From NCBI GenBank assembly GCA_020852255.1, contig JADZBD010000002.1:209307-273306 (forward strand): 64,000 bases of DNA, read 5' to 3'. The DNA is from Bacteroidia bacterium. Lineage in GTDB: Bacteria > Bacteroidota > Bacteroidia > JADZBD01. The position numbers and the translations under genes are program-made. Positions 1-6,763 of the stretch are shown here, piece by piece. Position 1 is the stretch's first letter; the number at the start of each line of letters is the position of its first letter. The notes beneath the pieces were generated by a model. It saw nothing but the letters and a program-made list of their open reading frames with translations, made no database searches and had not been told where the DNA came from.

Positions 1-2
1 AT

Positions 3-389
3 GCAGACCGTTATCATCATCACAAAGAGGAGGAGTTATTGTTTCCACTCTTAGGAGAAACTTCTCCCCTTCTGGAAGACGGCATCCTGAAGGAAATGCT
101 GGAGCAACATGAGACCATGCGGGAAATGATGCGGGAAGCCTCCGCGAAGCTGCACAACGGAGATCTTTCCGGCGCACAGCAAAGTCTCGCGATTTACTCG
201 GAAGCCCTGCTGGATCATATTGCTGTTGAGAACGACGAATTGTTCCAAATCGCAGCATCGCAACTCAGCAGCTCAGAGAAGGAAAAAATGTACTTCCGGT
301 TTGAAGATATTGACCGTGAACTGGGAGAAACGCAAAAGCAGGATCTGGTACGTCAAATGGAACTGCTCGCCTCAGCGATCAGTCGGTAA
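3..389 (+). CDS. Hemerythrin domain protein, 5' end cut by window edge
   Basis: The frame is open from base 3, so the start lies left of the window. The visible part encodes a four-helix hemerythrin domain. Its iron-ligand signatures are a first block with HHHKEEELLFP, then LEQHETM, and LLDHIAVENDELF near the end. Such proteins bind a di-iron centre and sense or carry O2 or NO. Its neighbours (FNR-like regulator, norCB, ric) favour an O2/NO role, but that is inference from context. The last 11 nt overlap the 3' end of the convergent regulator gene. The family is clear; the precise function is not. Confidence 0.85.
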   Translation, partial: ADRYHHHKEEELLFPLLGETSPLLEDGILKEMLEQHETMREMMREASAKLHNGDLSGAQQSLAIYSEALLDHIAVENDELFQIAASQLSSSEKEKMYFRFEDIDRELGETQKQDLVRQMELLASAISR

Positions 390-1116
390 GATTGGCGATG
401 TGAACCAATGCATGGAAATCCAGAATACGGATCTTTTTTCCCACAATCTCAATGACCCCATTCTTCTGAAATTCCGATAATACCCGGATGGTGGTTTCTG
501 TAGTTGTTCCCGCGATGGAACCAATGCTTTCCCTGGTGAGCACACAATTGAAAGTCGAATTGTCCGGCTCCAGTCCGATAAAATCTTTCAGCACCAGTAA
601 AGTTTCCGCAATTCGCTCTTTCACATGTTTCTGGATCAGGTTCAGCGCTTTTTGCTCGGCTGCTTTTAAATCATTCGACAAGAGCCGTATTATCTGCTCG
701 GCCAGCACCGGATTGCTTATTATCTTTAATTGAAAGGCGGACTTTGAAAAAAAACAGATCTGAGAATCCTCCAGTGCCGTGGCTGAAGCATGATAATGAT
801 CGTTGCTGAGAATGGCCCTGTAACCGATCACATTACCCTTCCGTGCCAGGCGAAGGATCTGCTCTTTCCCATCCTGTCCAAGTTTATGAATCTTTACTTT
901 ACCGGAATAAATGCAATAGAGACCCTGAGGATGATTCCCCTCATAAAAAATCATTTGGCCCTTCTTGTAATTGATCACAGTTTTCCCTTCCGACAAGGCC
1001 CCGAGTTCCGGCTTGGAAAGGGCGCAGAAAATGGACTGATGCGCTGATTCACAGCGGTCACAGGGTGGTATGTCCTTCAGAAAAACACTAGGCACGTCCA
1101 GGGCATTTGGTGGCAC
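379..1116 (-). CDS. Crp/Fnr-family transcriptional regulator, FNR-like with four candidate cluster cysteines
   Basis: A 245-residue protein with an N-terminal cyclic-nucleotide-type beta-roll (about 40-130), a long dimer helix (about 135-170) and a C-terminal winged helix (about 185-240). The recognition helix holds E207 and R211 in TTTETTIRVL, at the positions of FNR Glu209 and Arg213 that read TGA half-sites. Cysteines C19, C22, C31 and C121 resemble the FNR [4Fe-4S] set: C121 aligns exactly (ALEDSQIC against ALETSMVC), while the third cysteine is shifted by about two residues. The start used is GTG at 1116; GTG at 1095 is an alternative. A candidate site for its own family lies upstream at 1146-1159. 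It probably controls the anaerobic/NO genes around it. Confidence 0.85.
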   Translation of the reverse strand: MPPNALDVPSVFLKDIPPCDRCESAHQSIFCALSKPELGALSEGKTVINYKKGQMIFYEGNHPQGLYCIYSGKVKIHKLGQDGKEQILRLARKGNVIGYRAILSNDHYHASATALEDSQICFFSKSAFQLKIISNPVLAEQIIRLLSNDLKAAEQKALNLIQKHVKERIAETLLVLKDFIGLEPDNSTFNCVLTRESIGSIAGTTTETTIRVLSEFQKNGVIEIVGKKIRILDFHALVHIANLTD

Positions 1117-1145
1117 TAAGTTCCGTTATAATAACCCCTAAAAAT

Positions 1146-1159
1146 ATGACTTTTCTCAG
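1146..1159. promoter_or_regulatory. Candidate Crp/Fnr-type box upstream of the FNR-like gene (weak)
   Basis: ATGACTTTTCTCAG has the TGA-N6-TCA layout of Crp/Fnr sites and lies 30 nt upstream of the GTG start of the regulator gene, between it and the end of tnaA. It resembles ATGACTCTTATCAG upstream of ric. Only the TGA/TCA half-sites are symmetric, so this is a weak match; autoregulation is inference. Confidence 0.35.
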
Positions 1160-1167
1160 GCTATGGC

Positions 1168-2553
1168 CTAGCCCGGATTCAGGGGGGCGAACTCTGAGGT
1201 GAAATGCCTCAGAAACTTCGGCTCGCGGATTATCTTGTAACCTGCTGTTTTTCCCTTACTTCTGAGCAGATTTCCGAAAACCTCGATAACGTATTCGATA
1301 TGGCTTTGAGTATAAACCCGGCGGGGTATGGCCAGCCGGACCAGGTCCATCGGCGCAGGGATGAGCTGACCCTTCGGATCATACTTCCCAAACATCACTG
1401 AACCAATTTCTACCGATCGTATACCGCCTTCCAGATAGAGTTCGCATACGAGTGATTGTCCCGGGTACTCATGCACAGGAATGTGGGAGTAAAAAGCCCT
1501 GGCATCCACGTAAACGGCATGGCCCCCGGACGGCCTCATTACAGGAACGCCCATCTGATGCAGTTTCTCACCGAGGTAAGCTGTGCTCACGATCCGGTAT
1601 TGAAGGTAATGCGGATCGAACACTTCTTTCAGACCGATCGCGATGGCTTCCATATCTCTGCCGGACAAACCACCATAGGTGGTAAATCCCTCGGTTATGA
1701 TCAGCAGGTTTTTACATTTTTCTGCCAGGGTTTCGCTTCGCAGGGTGAGAAATCCGCCCATGTTCACCAACGCATCCTTCTTCAGACTCATCACGGCAGC
1801 ATCGGCCAGAGAGAACATTTCCTGCGCAATGGCTTCATAGGATGAATTAGCGTATGCCTTTTCTCTCTCCTTTATGAAGTAGGCATTTTCCGCTACGCGG
1901 CAACAATCCAAAATAAAAAGCACGCCAAACTTTTTACAAATCGCTGCTACTTGCTTGGCATTTTCCATGCTCACGGGCTGCCCACCGCCACTGTTGTTTG
2001 TGACGGTAAGTATAACTCCGCCGATATTTTCCGCACCCCGCGCACGAATCTCTGACTCCAGCTTCGTACTATCCATATTCCCTTTGAAAGGATGGATCTC
2101 CTGGGGGCGAGATGATTCCGGCACTGCAATATCCAGTGCCTCCGCGCCGGTAAATTCAATATTTGCACGTGTAGTATCAAAATGCGTGTTGCTTAAAAAG
2201 CATTTTCCTTTCCCACCCAGTACCCCGTACAGAATCCGTTCCCCTGCCCTGCCCTGATGCGTAGGAAAAATATACGGCATCCCGGTAAGCTCCTTAATTG
2301 CTTTTTCCATCTTTTGCCAGCTGCGGGCGCCGGCATAGGATTCATCACCGTTCATAATACCCGCCCATTGCCCGGAACTCATGGCGGAAGTTCCGCTGTC
2401 TGTAAGAAAATCTATCATCACCTGCTCCGACTGAAGAAGAAAGGGGTTATAGTGGGCCTTCGCGAGATACCCTTCACGCTCCGAACGGTTAGAAATGCGG
2501 ATCGGTTCCACCATTTTGATCCTGAACGGCTCAATAATCGTTTTATATTCCAT
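1168..2553 (-). CDS. tnaA: Tryptophanase (PLP-dependent tryptophan indole-lyase)
   Basis: Cleaves L-tryptophan to indole, pyruvate and ammonia. The 461-residue chain carries the beta-eliminating lyase hallmarks PTHQGR (98-103) and the PLP-lysine block SLKKD (K259). Tyrosine phenol-lyase is the close alternative. The discriminating residues favour tryptophanase: D126 in HFDTTR (Thr in phenol-lyase), I383 in VEIGS (Arg in phenol-lyase) and H450 in LRHFT (Phe in phenol-lyase). The gene overlaps the upstream FMN-binding gene by 11 nt, so the two form an operon. The promoter lies in the 2999-3154 divergent region with FNR-like boxes. There is no tnaC-like leader or tnaB transporter here. Confidence 0.9.
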   Translation of the reverse strand: MEYKTIIEPFRIKMVEPIRISNRSEREGYLAKAHYNPFLLQSEQVMIDFLTDSGTSAMSSGQWAGIMNGDESYAGARSWQKMEKAIKELTGMPYIFPTHQGRAGERILYGVLGGKGKCFLSNTHFDTTRANIEFTGAEALDIAVPESSRPQEIHPFKGNMDSTKLESEIRARGAENIGGVILTVTNNSGGGQPVSMENAKQVAAICKKFGVLFILDCCRVAENAYFIKEREKAYANSSYEAIAQEMFSLADAAVMSLKKDALVNMGGFLTLRSETLAEKCKNLLIITEGFTTYGGLSGRDMEAIAIGLKEVFDPHYLQYRIVSTAYLGEKLHQMGVPVMRPSGGHAVYVDARAFYSHIPVHEYPGQSLVCELYLEGGIRSVEIGSVMFGKYDPKGQLIPAPMDLVRLAIPRRVYTQSHIEYVIEVFGNLLRSKGKTAGYKIIREPKFLRHFTSEFAPLNPG

Positions 2554-2998
2554 GCTCAGTTGATTTCCAAATTTTCTTCCCCCCTGTCAGCGGGGTGTTG
2601 TCTGTCATTTTAATCCAGTCAGGACGTATGATCCACAGCTCGCCGGAAAACGCGCGCGCGAAAGGATAACGTCCGTAATAAGTGGATTGTGCTCTTTCCT
2701 TCTCCATATCCCTGGCAAGACTAAGCATTCCCGTGAACTGAATTCCTTTAATGATTCCCGGTAAACGGTTCTTCTCTACCACCGTTCCTGCCACCTGTGC
2801 ATGCTTCAGGCCAACCTGTATATGATGCGTATGCAATTCCGATTTGAAAATTAAATACCCTGTTTCTTTCTGAAAGGCATAAAAACAGGAAGCGGCATAG
2901 GGTCGTCCGTCGTCCGACAAGGCAATCGTTAACTCACCCTGCACCGCCAGGAAGGAAATAATCTCCTTATCCATGGACAGGGTTTTTGCAGTTTCCAC
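2543..2998 (-). CDS. Pyridoxamine 5'-phosphate oxidase-like FMN-binding protein
   Basis: A 151-residue split-barrel flavin protein of the general PNPOx-like fold, with a strand pattern typical of the family around residues 15-60 (GELTIALSDDGRPYAA, then YLIFKSELHTHH). It resembles small YhbP-type proteins, whose substrates are unknown. GTG at 2998 is used here; ATG at 2974 (MDKEIISFLAVQG) is an equally good start. Its 3' end overlaps tnaA by 11 nt. This may tie it to tryptophan or indole metabolism, but I see no direct evidence. A perfect TGAC-N4-GTCA box is centred 41.5 nt upstream of the GTG. Confidence 0.75.
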   Translation of the reverse strand: METAKTLSMDKEIISFLAVQGELTIALSDDGRPYAASCFYAFQKETGYLIFKSELHTHHIQVGLKHAQVAGTVVEKNRLPGIIKGIQFTGMLSLARDMEKERAQSTYYGRYPFARAFSGELWIIRPDWIKMTDNTPLTGGKKIWKSTEHGI

Positions 2999-3031
2999 CG
3001 CCTGAAATTCCTACTCCTTCTCATATTCAGC

Positions 3032-3047
3032 AATGACACCGGTCATT
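3032..3047. promoter_or_regulatory. Candidate FNR-type operator 1, perfect 6-bp arms
   Basis: AATGACACCGGTCATT: arms AATGAC and GTCATT around a 4-nt centre, giving TGA-N6-TCA. It is the best such palindrome seen in the window and lies in the divergent region between the tnaA operon and queD-hemN. Its centre (3039.5) is 41.5 nt from base 2998, the usual class II activator distance if transcription starts near that GTG. Confidence 0.55.
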
Positions 3048-3062
3048 CAAAAGGCCGAAAAA

Positions 3063-3076
3063 CTGACAAGCATCAG
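3063..3076. promoter_or_regulatory. Candidate FNR-type operator 2 (weaker)
   Basis: CTGACAAGCATCAG: arms CTGA and TCAG with the same TGA-N6-TCA layout as the boxes at 3032-3047 and 3105-3118. It sits between them. Confidence 0.4.
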
Positions 3077-3104
3077 GTTTTACTTTGTGTCCGGGGGCAG
3101 AATT

Positions 3105-3118
3105 TTGACCAATGTCAT
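3105..3118 (+). promoter_or_regulatory. Candidate FNR-type operator 3, upstream of queD-hemN
   Basis: TTGACCAATGTCAT: TGAC-N4-GTCA core. Its centre is 3111.5. A near-consensus -7 element GAACTTTG lies at 3141-3148, predicting transcription from about 3152, so the box would be centred close to -41. That is the classic class II position for Crp/Fnr activators. The queD ATG follows at 3155. Confidence 0.55.
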
Positions 3119-3154
3119 ATCCTGCCACAAAAGGTCATAGGAACTTTGCGGGTC

Positions 3155-3589
3155 ATGGGCAAAATCAGGATCCGGAAGCTCTATAAGTTTGAGGCAGCGC
3201 ATTGTTTACACGGGCATGATGGTCCGTGCAAGAATATTCATGGTCATTCTTACCGGCTGAAGGTGGTGTTAGGTGGCGAACCCAGAACGGAGCCCGGGCA
3301 TCCGAAGGATGGAATGCTGATTGATTTTTCTGAACTTGACCGGCTGATAGAAGGGTCGGTGCTTGCGCTGTTCGATCACGCCTTGATCCTGAATCAGTCG
3401 GATCCACTTGCATTGGGCAACATGGTTCGTTCCGTTGAAAAGGTTATTGTATTTCCCTTCCAGCCCACCTGCGAAAACCTGGTGTGTGAAATAGCCCGGA
3501 AACTTCAGCCGCTTTTACCTTCCCATGTAAAGCTGGAGCGGCTTGTGCTTTATGAAACTGCTAACGCTTCGGCTGAATGGATCCCCTGA
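3155..3589 (+). CDS. queD: 6-carboxytetrahydropterin synthase / 6-pyruvoyl-tetrahydropterin synthase family
   Basis: A 144-residue T-fold enzyme. Zinc ligands are H16, H29 and H31 (FEAAHCL and NIHGHSY), with the nucleophilic Cys25 (GPCKNIHGH) in the CxxxHGH arrangement typical of QueD. The LYETANASAEW end carries the substrate-anchoring Glu. QueD makes 6-carboxy-5,6,7,8-tetrahydropterin for queuosine; a PTPS-type role cannot be excluded. ATG at 3155 is chosen over an in-frame TTG at 3146 because MGKIRIRKLYKFEAAH matches family N-termini. The gene overlaps hemN by 13 nt, forming an operon. A -7-like box ends only 6 nt before the ATG, suggesting a leaderless or very short-leader mRNA. Confidence 0.85.
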   Translation: MGKIRIRKLYKFEAAHCLHGHDGPCKNIHGHSYRLKVVLGGEPRTEPGHPKDGMLIDFSELDRLIEGSVLALFDHALILNQSDPLALGNMVRSVEKVIVFPFQPTCENLVCEIARKLQPLLPSHVKLERLVLYETANASAEWIP

Positions 3590-4935
3590 TCAAAAAATAC
3601 AACGTTGCGGCTCCCAGGTACACGAGCTATCCGACCGTGCCCTACTGGGACAAGCAGGCTCCCCCGGTTGCAGAGTGGATCTTGCGTTTACGAAACTCGT
3701 TTGAGATCAGCAACGAAAAGGATGGCATCAGTGTATACATTCATCTTCCGTTTTGTGAAACACTTTGCACGTATTGTGCCTGCAACACACGAATAACGGT
3801 GAATCATGCCGTTGAGGTACCGTACATCGAAACGCTGTTGCGGGAATGGGAATTGTATCTTGAGGCATTGCCCGGAAAACCGGTTATCCGCGAGATCCAT
3901 CTTGGAGGAGGCACCCCTACTTTTTTTCGCCCCGCGCATCTGCGCATGCTGATAGAAGGAATTATGCTGGGAGCGAAACATCATCCCGAGGCGGAATTCA
4001 GTTTTGAAGCGCATCCCGGCAATACAACCAGAGAGCACCTGGAAACGCTTTATCAGCTTGGTTTCCGGCGGGTGAGTTACGGCATTCAGGATTTTGACAT
4101 CAAGGTGCAGGATGCGATTCACCGCATGCAGTCTATGGAGCAGGTACGGCAATCGGTAGAAATGGCCCGCCAATGCGGATATACATCTGTAAATTTTGAT
4201 CTGATTTACGGGCTCCCGTTTCAAACAAGAGAGAGCATACGCACAACGGCGAACCATGTGCTGAACTTAGGACCCGACCGGATTGCTTTTTATTCTTACG
4301 CACACGTTCCATGGGTAAAACCCGGTCAAAGAAAGTTCACAGAAAAGGATCTTCCTGCAGACGAGGTAAAGCGTGAGCTTTATGAGATAGGACGGGAATT
4401 GTTTCAGAAGAACGGGTATTACGATATCGGGATGGATCACTTTTCTCTGGAACAGGACAGTCTCTTCCGGGCATCCTGCACAGGAAAGCTGCACCGTAAT
4501 TTTATGGGATATACCCACAATTACACAAGGGTAATGATCGGGCTTGGTGTTTCCTCCATTTCCGACTGTTGGGATGCGTACGTTCAGAATTTAAAAACGG
4601 TGGAGGAATATGAGCAAACAGTACTGGCCGGAAAATTTCCTGTTCTCAGAGGACATCTCTTAGACGGGGAGGATCTTGTACTTCGCAAACATATTTTGAA
4701 TATCATGTGCAGGTTCCGGACCTCCTGGGATCAGTCCAGAGACCAGTGTGAAGTTCTGCCGCTATGTATTGAACGGCTGGTACCACTTGAACGTGACGGA
4801 CTGGTGCGGCTGGGTCCAAACAGTATGGAAGTAACACTTCGTGGGAGAACGTTTCTCCGAAATATCTGTATGGCGTTCGATGCGAAATTGTGGAGGGCGC
4901 TGCCAACTACACAGATCTTCAGTTCCGCAGTTTGA
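3577..4935 (+). CDS. hemN: Oxygen-independent coproporphyrinogen III dehydrogenase
   Basis: Radical-SAM enzyme that converts coproporphyrinogen III to protoporphyrinogen IX without O2. The cluster motif is CETLCTYCAC (C60, C64, C67, plus C69), followed by the glycine-rich GGGTPTF SAM-binding strand. The length of 452 residues and the N-terminal segment RYTSYPTVPYWD are typical of true HemN rather than HemW. It starts inside queD and ends in a 17-nt convergent overlap with the next gene. Its placement downstream of FNR-like boxes fits anaerobic induction. Confidence 0.95.
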   Translation: MDPLIKKYNVAAPRYTSYPTVPYWDKQAPPVAEWILRLRNSFEISNEKDGISVYIHLPFCETLCTYCACNTRITVNHAVEVPYIETLLREWELYLEALPGKPVIREIHLGGGTPTFFRPAHLRMLIEGIMLGAKHHPEAEFSFEAHPGNTTREHLETLYQLGFRRVSYGIQDFDIKVQDAIHRMQSMEQVRQSVEMARQCGYTSVNFDLIYGLPFQTRESIRTTANHVLNLGPDRIAFYSYAHVPWVKPGQRKFTEKDLPADEVKRELYEIGRELFQKNGYYDIGMDHFSLEQDSLFRASCTGKLHRNFMGYTHNYTRVMIGLGVSSISDCWDAYVQNLKTVEEYEQTVLAGKFPVLRGHLLDGEDLVLRKHILNIMCRFRTSWDQSRDQCEVLPLCIERLVPLERDGLVRLGPNSMEVTLRGRTFLRNICMAFDAKLWRALPTTQIFSSAV

Positions 4936-6679
4936 TTTCCGTTTCGGAATAAGCAGCCGCATTAAAAGTAAGGGCGTTGAGTCCCTTCAGACCAGAATGA
5001 GAAAGTCTCTTTTTCAGCTCATTGTAATACTCCACGCCGGCTGCGAGATTTTCCGTGAAGCCTTTGCGGTCCCGCGGCTCCGACTGCTCCATATAATTCT
5101 TGTAGAGAGAAAACTCCTTTTCAAAAAAGTGCGGACGGAGAGGCGATAGAGGGATAGCTTTTCTGCCGTAGATATGATCCACCATTTCCTCCAATGTATA
5201 AGTGCCGGAAAAATATGCGAGATTGGGACCGGGGCAAATAGTTACCGCTTCCAGATTATGCGGTACCGGGATATTATTACACAGGAGGGCAGTAACAGAA
5301 AGTCCTTCACACAAACATTCCTTTTCCTCTATCTCCCGCATCATATTTTGCTTCTCCGTTTCACTTCCCGTTCCGCTCTGGATTTCCCGGCTCTTCTCAT
5401 GAAGATACTGACGGGAAGAAACGCAGATGGGTTTATCCGTATATTCTGTGTTGAAGGACAAGAAACGCAGGTAGCACGGACTTCCGGGCCGGCCGGCCTG
5501 AATCCGCTCCTTGAGGTTCTTCTGTCCTGAGCTTTTCCGGAAATTATGGAAGGGCACTCCCAGCGGACTGGCATGGCTGATAAAATAATCTTCCGGTTTT
5601 GCCGCATTCAGATCAGCAATAGTACCGCGATCGACATTAGTGGCCTCCGGCACCAGAAGAAATGGACTTCCCCAGCCGGTTGAATCTGCGCCATAATATT
5701 CGCGCAGCAGATTGTCCTCAGCTGATGTACCAATTCCGCCCTGCACTGAGAGCCGGATGGTTTCATCCTCTGCCAGGGAAGGCTTTCCGAGGGTTTTAAG
5801 GGATTCATTACACAAACGGAACAACTCCGACTGAAGCCGCTCTCTTCCGGCAAGAAATTCTTCCAGAATCGGCCCCAGGAGCAAACCGTTGGTTGGAAAT
5901 GCGTGCCCGCCGCAATTGAGGCCCGACTCCACTCTGAATTCGGAAACCCAAATTCCCTTTTTTGCCAGGAATCTTCCCTGAATATCGGCGGAACGGAAAT
6001 CACTTACCTTAAGAATGATTCGTTTATTAATTTTCCCGTTCTTATCCGGAAAGAAGTCATCAAAGCCGGTGATGAATGAATACAGCCTGGGGTTCATACC
6101 CGCAGAGAGCACCACAGAAGAGCGGAGTGTGCTCATGCCAAAACCTTTGAGTGCGGCTGCAGCCAGTGAATATTCATAGGGGAGCACCTTACCCTCACGG
6201 TCGAAGGCCGGGGAGTCGATCTTGGTCATGATATTCACATCGATTGAACCCGGGGTAATAAATTCACGAAGGGCATCCTCTTCCGTTTTCCTCTTATTCC
6301 CGGTAAGATCAAGCAAGCTCATAAAGCGCTCGCGCAATTCGTGTCCGGAGGGCAGCATTCTGAAATACTTCATGATTTCCCTTCCCTCTTCGAAGGGTTC
6401 CATGCGCAGGCGGTTAAGCTGCTCGTCCACCATCTTTTTTAGAAGGTCGAGGTATTCCCTTACTCTTTTCCAGCGGTGGTCGGGATCTGATCCCGGAATA
6501 GGTTCATACGATTCCCGGCGCTGCTCCAGGTAATACTTTCGCATTTGCTCGAGCAGCTGATCCTGAATAATGGACACCACGGAATTGATTCCGAAGCGGG
6601 CTACTTTTACCGGTGTATCTACCGTGTAGCCCAAGCCCATTACCGGAATATGAAACGTATGTGGGGAAATCGCCTGCAT
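4919..6679 (-). CDS. Nitronate-monooxygenase-like (FMN TIM-barrel) protein, function unproven
   Basis: A 586-residue cytoplasmic protein with no signal peptide or membrane segments. I do not recognise it as a characterised enzyme. Several blocks resemble 2-nitropropane dioxygenase/nitronate monooxygenase: SGLNCGGHAF (around 255-264) recalls the AGGH catalytic-His loop, and VQGGIGTSAED followed by GWGSPFLLVPEA recalls the FMN-phosphate strand and the following G-T-x-F-L strand. The N-terminus (MGLGYTVDTPVKVARFG) looks like the usual barrel entry. The chain is about 200 residues longer than typical NMOs. ATG at 6679 lies 30 nt downstream of an exact TAACTTTG -7 box, next to a perfect 22-bp palindrome. 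Its 3' end overlaps hemN by 17 nt. Confidence 0.5.
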   Translation of the reverse strand: MQAISPHTFHIPVMGLGYTVDTPVKVARFGINSVVSIIQDQLLEQMRKYYLEQRRESYEPIPGSDPDHRWKRVREYLDLLKKMVDEQLNRLRMEPFEEGREIMKYFRMLPSGHELRERFMSLLDLTGNKRKTEEDALREFITPGSIDVNIMTKIDSPAFDREGKVLPYEYSLAAAALKGFGMSTLRSSVVLSAGMNPRLYSFITGFDDFFPDKNGKINKRIILKVSDFRSADIQGRFLAKKGIWVSEFRVESGLNCGGHAFPTNGLLLGPILEEFLAGRERLQSELFRLCNESLKTLGKPSLAEDETIRLSVQGGIGTSAEDNLLREYYGADSTGWGSPFLLVPEATNVDRGTIADLNAAKPEDYFISHASPLGVPFHNFRKSSGQKNLKERIQAGRPGSPCYLRFLSFNTEYTDKPICVSSRQYLHEKSREIQSGTGSETEKQNMMREIEEKECLCEGLSVTALLCNNIPVPHNLEAVTICPGPNLAYFSGTYTLEEMVDHIYGRKAIPLSPLRPHFFEKEFSLYKNYMEQSEPRDRKGFTENLAAGVEYYNELKKRLSHSGLKGLNALTFNAAAYSETEIKLRN

Positions 6680-6709
6680 ACCGACCCTGCCTTAAAAAGG
6701 GTAATCCTG

Positions 6710-6717
6710 CAAAGTTA
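6710..6717 (-). promoter_or_regulatory. -7 promoter element TAACTTTG
   Basis: Exact match to the Bacteroidota -7 consensus TAnnTTTG on the minus strand (CAAAGTTA on plus). Predicted start near 6706, giving a leader of roughly 25 nt before the ATG at 6679. The adjacent palindrome at 6725-6746 covers the -33 region. Confidence 0.6.
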
Positions 6718-6724
6718 ACGGTAT

Positions 6725-6746
6725 TTGTCACATATCTATGTGACAA
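6725..6746. promoter_or_regulatory. Perfect 22-bp palindrome, candidate operator
   Basis: Arms TTGTCACATA and TATGTGACAA are perfectly complementary around a 2-nt centre (TC). A 2-nt loop and no following T-run argue against a terminator. Its centre is about 30 nt upstream of the predicted transcription start of the NMO-like gene, over the -33 region, as expected for a repressor or MerR-like site. A perfect 10-bp dyad with this spacing is expected by chance well under once per 64 kb. Confidence 0.6.
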
Positions 6747-6763
6747 GTTTTATTCCCTTAGGC

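Noticed and set aside
1168-2553. Tyrosine phenol-lyase as the identity of the beta-eliminating lyase
   Set aside because: D126, I383 and H450 match tryptophanase; phenol-lyase would have Thr, Arg and Phe at these positions.
3146-3154. TTG at 3146 as the queD start
   Set aside because: It overlaps a near-consensus -7 element; ATG at 3155 gives the family N-terminus.
6725-6746. Perfect palindrome as a terminator of nrdJ
   Set aside because: The arms are separated by 2 nt, too few for a hairpin loop, and no T-run follows; an operator fits better.
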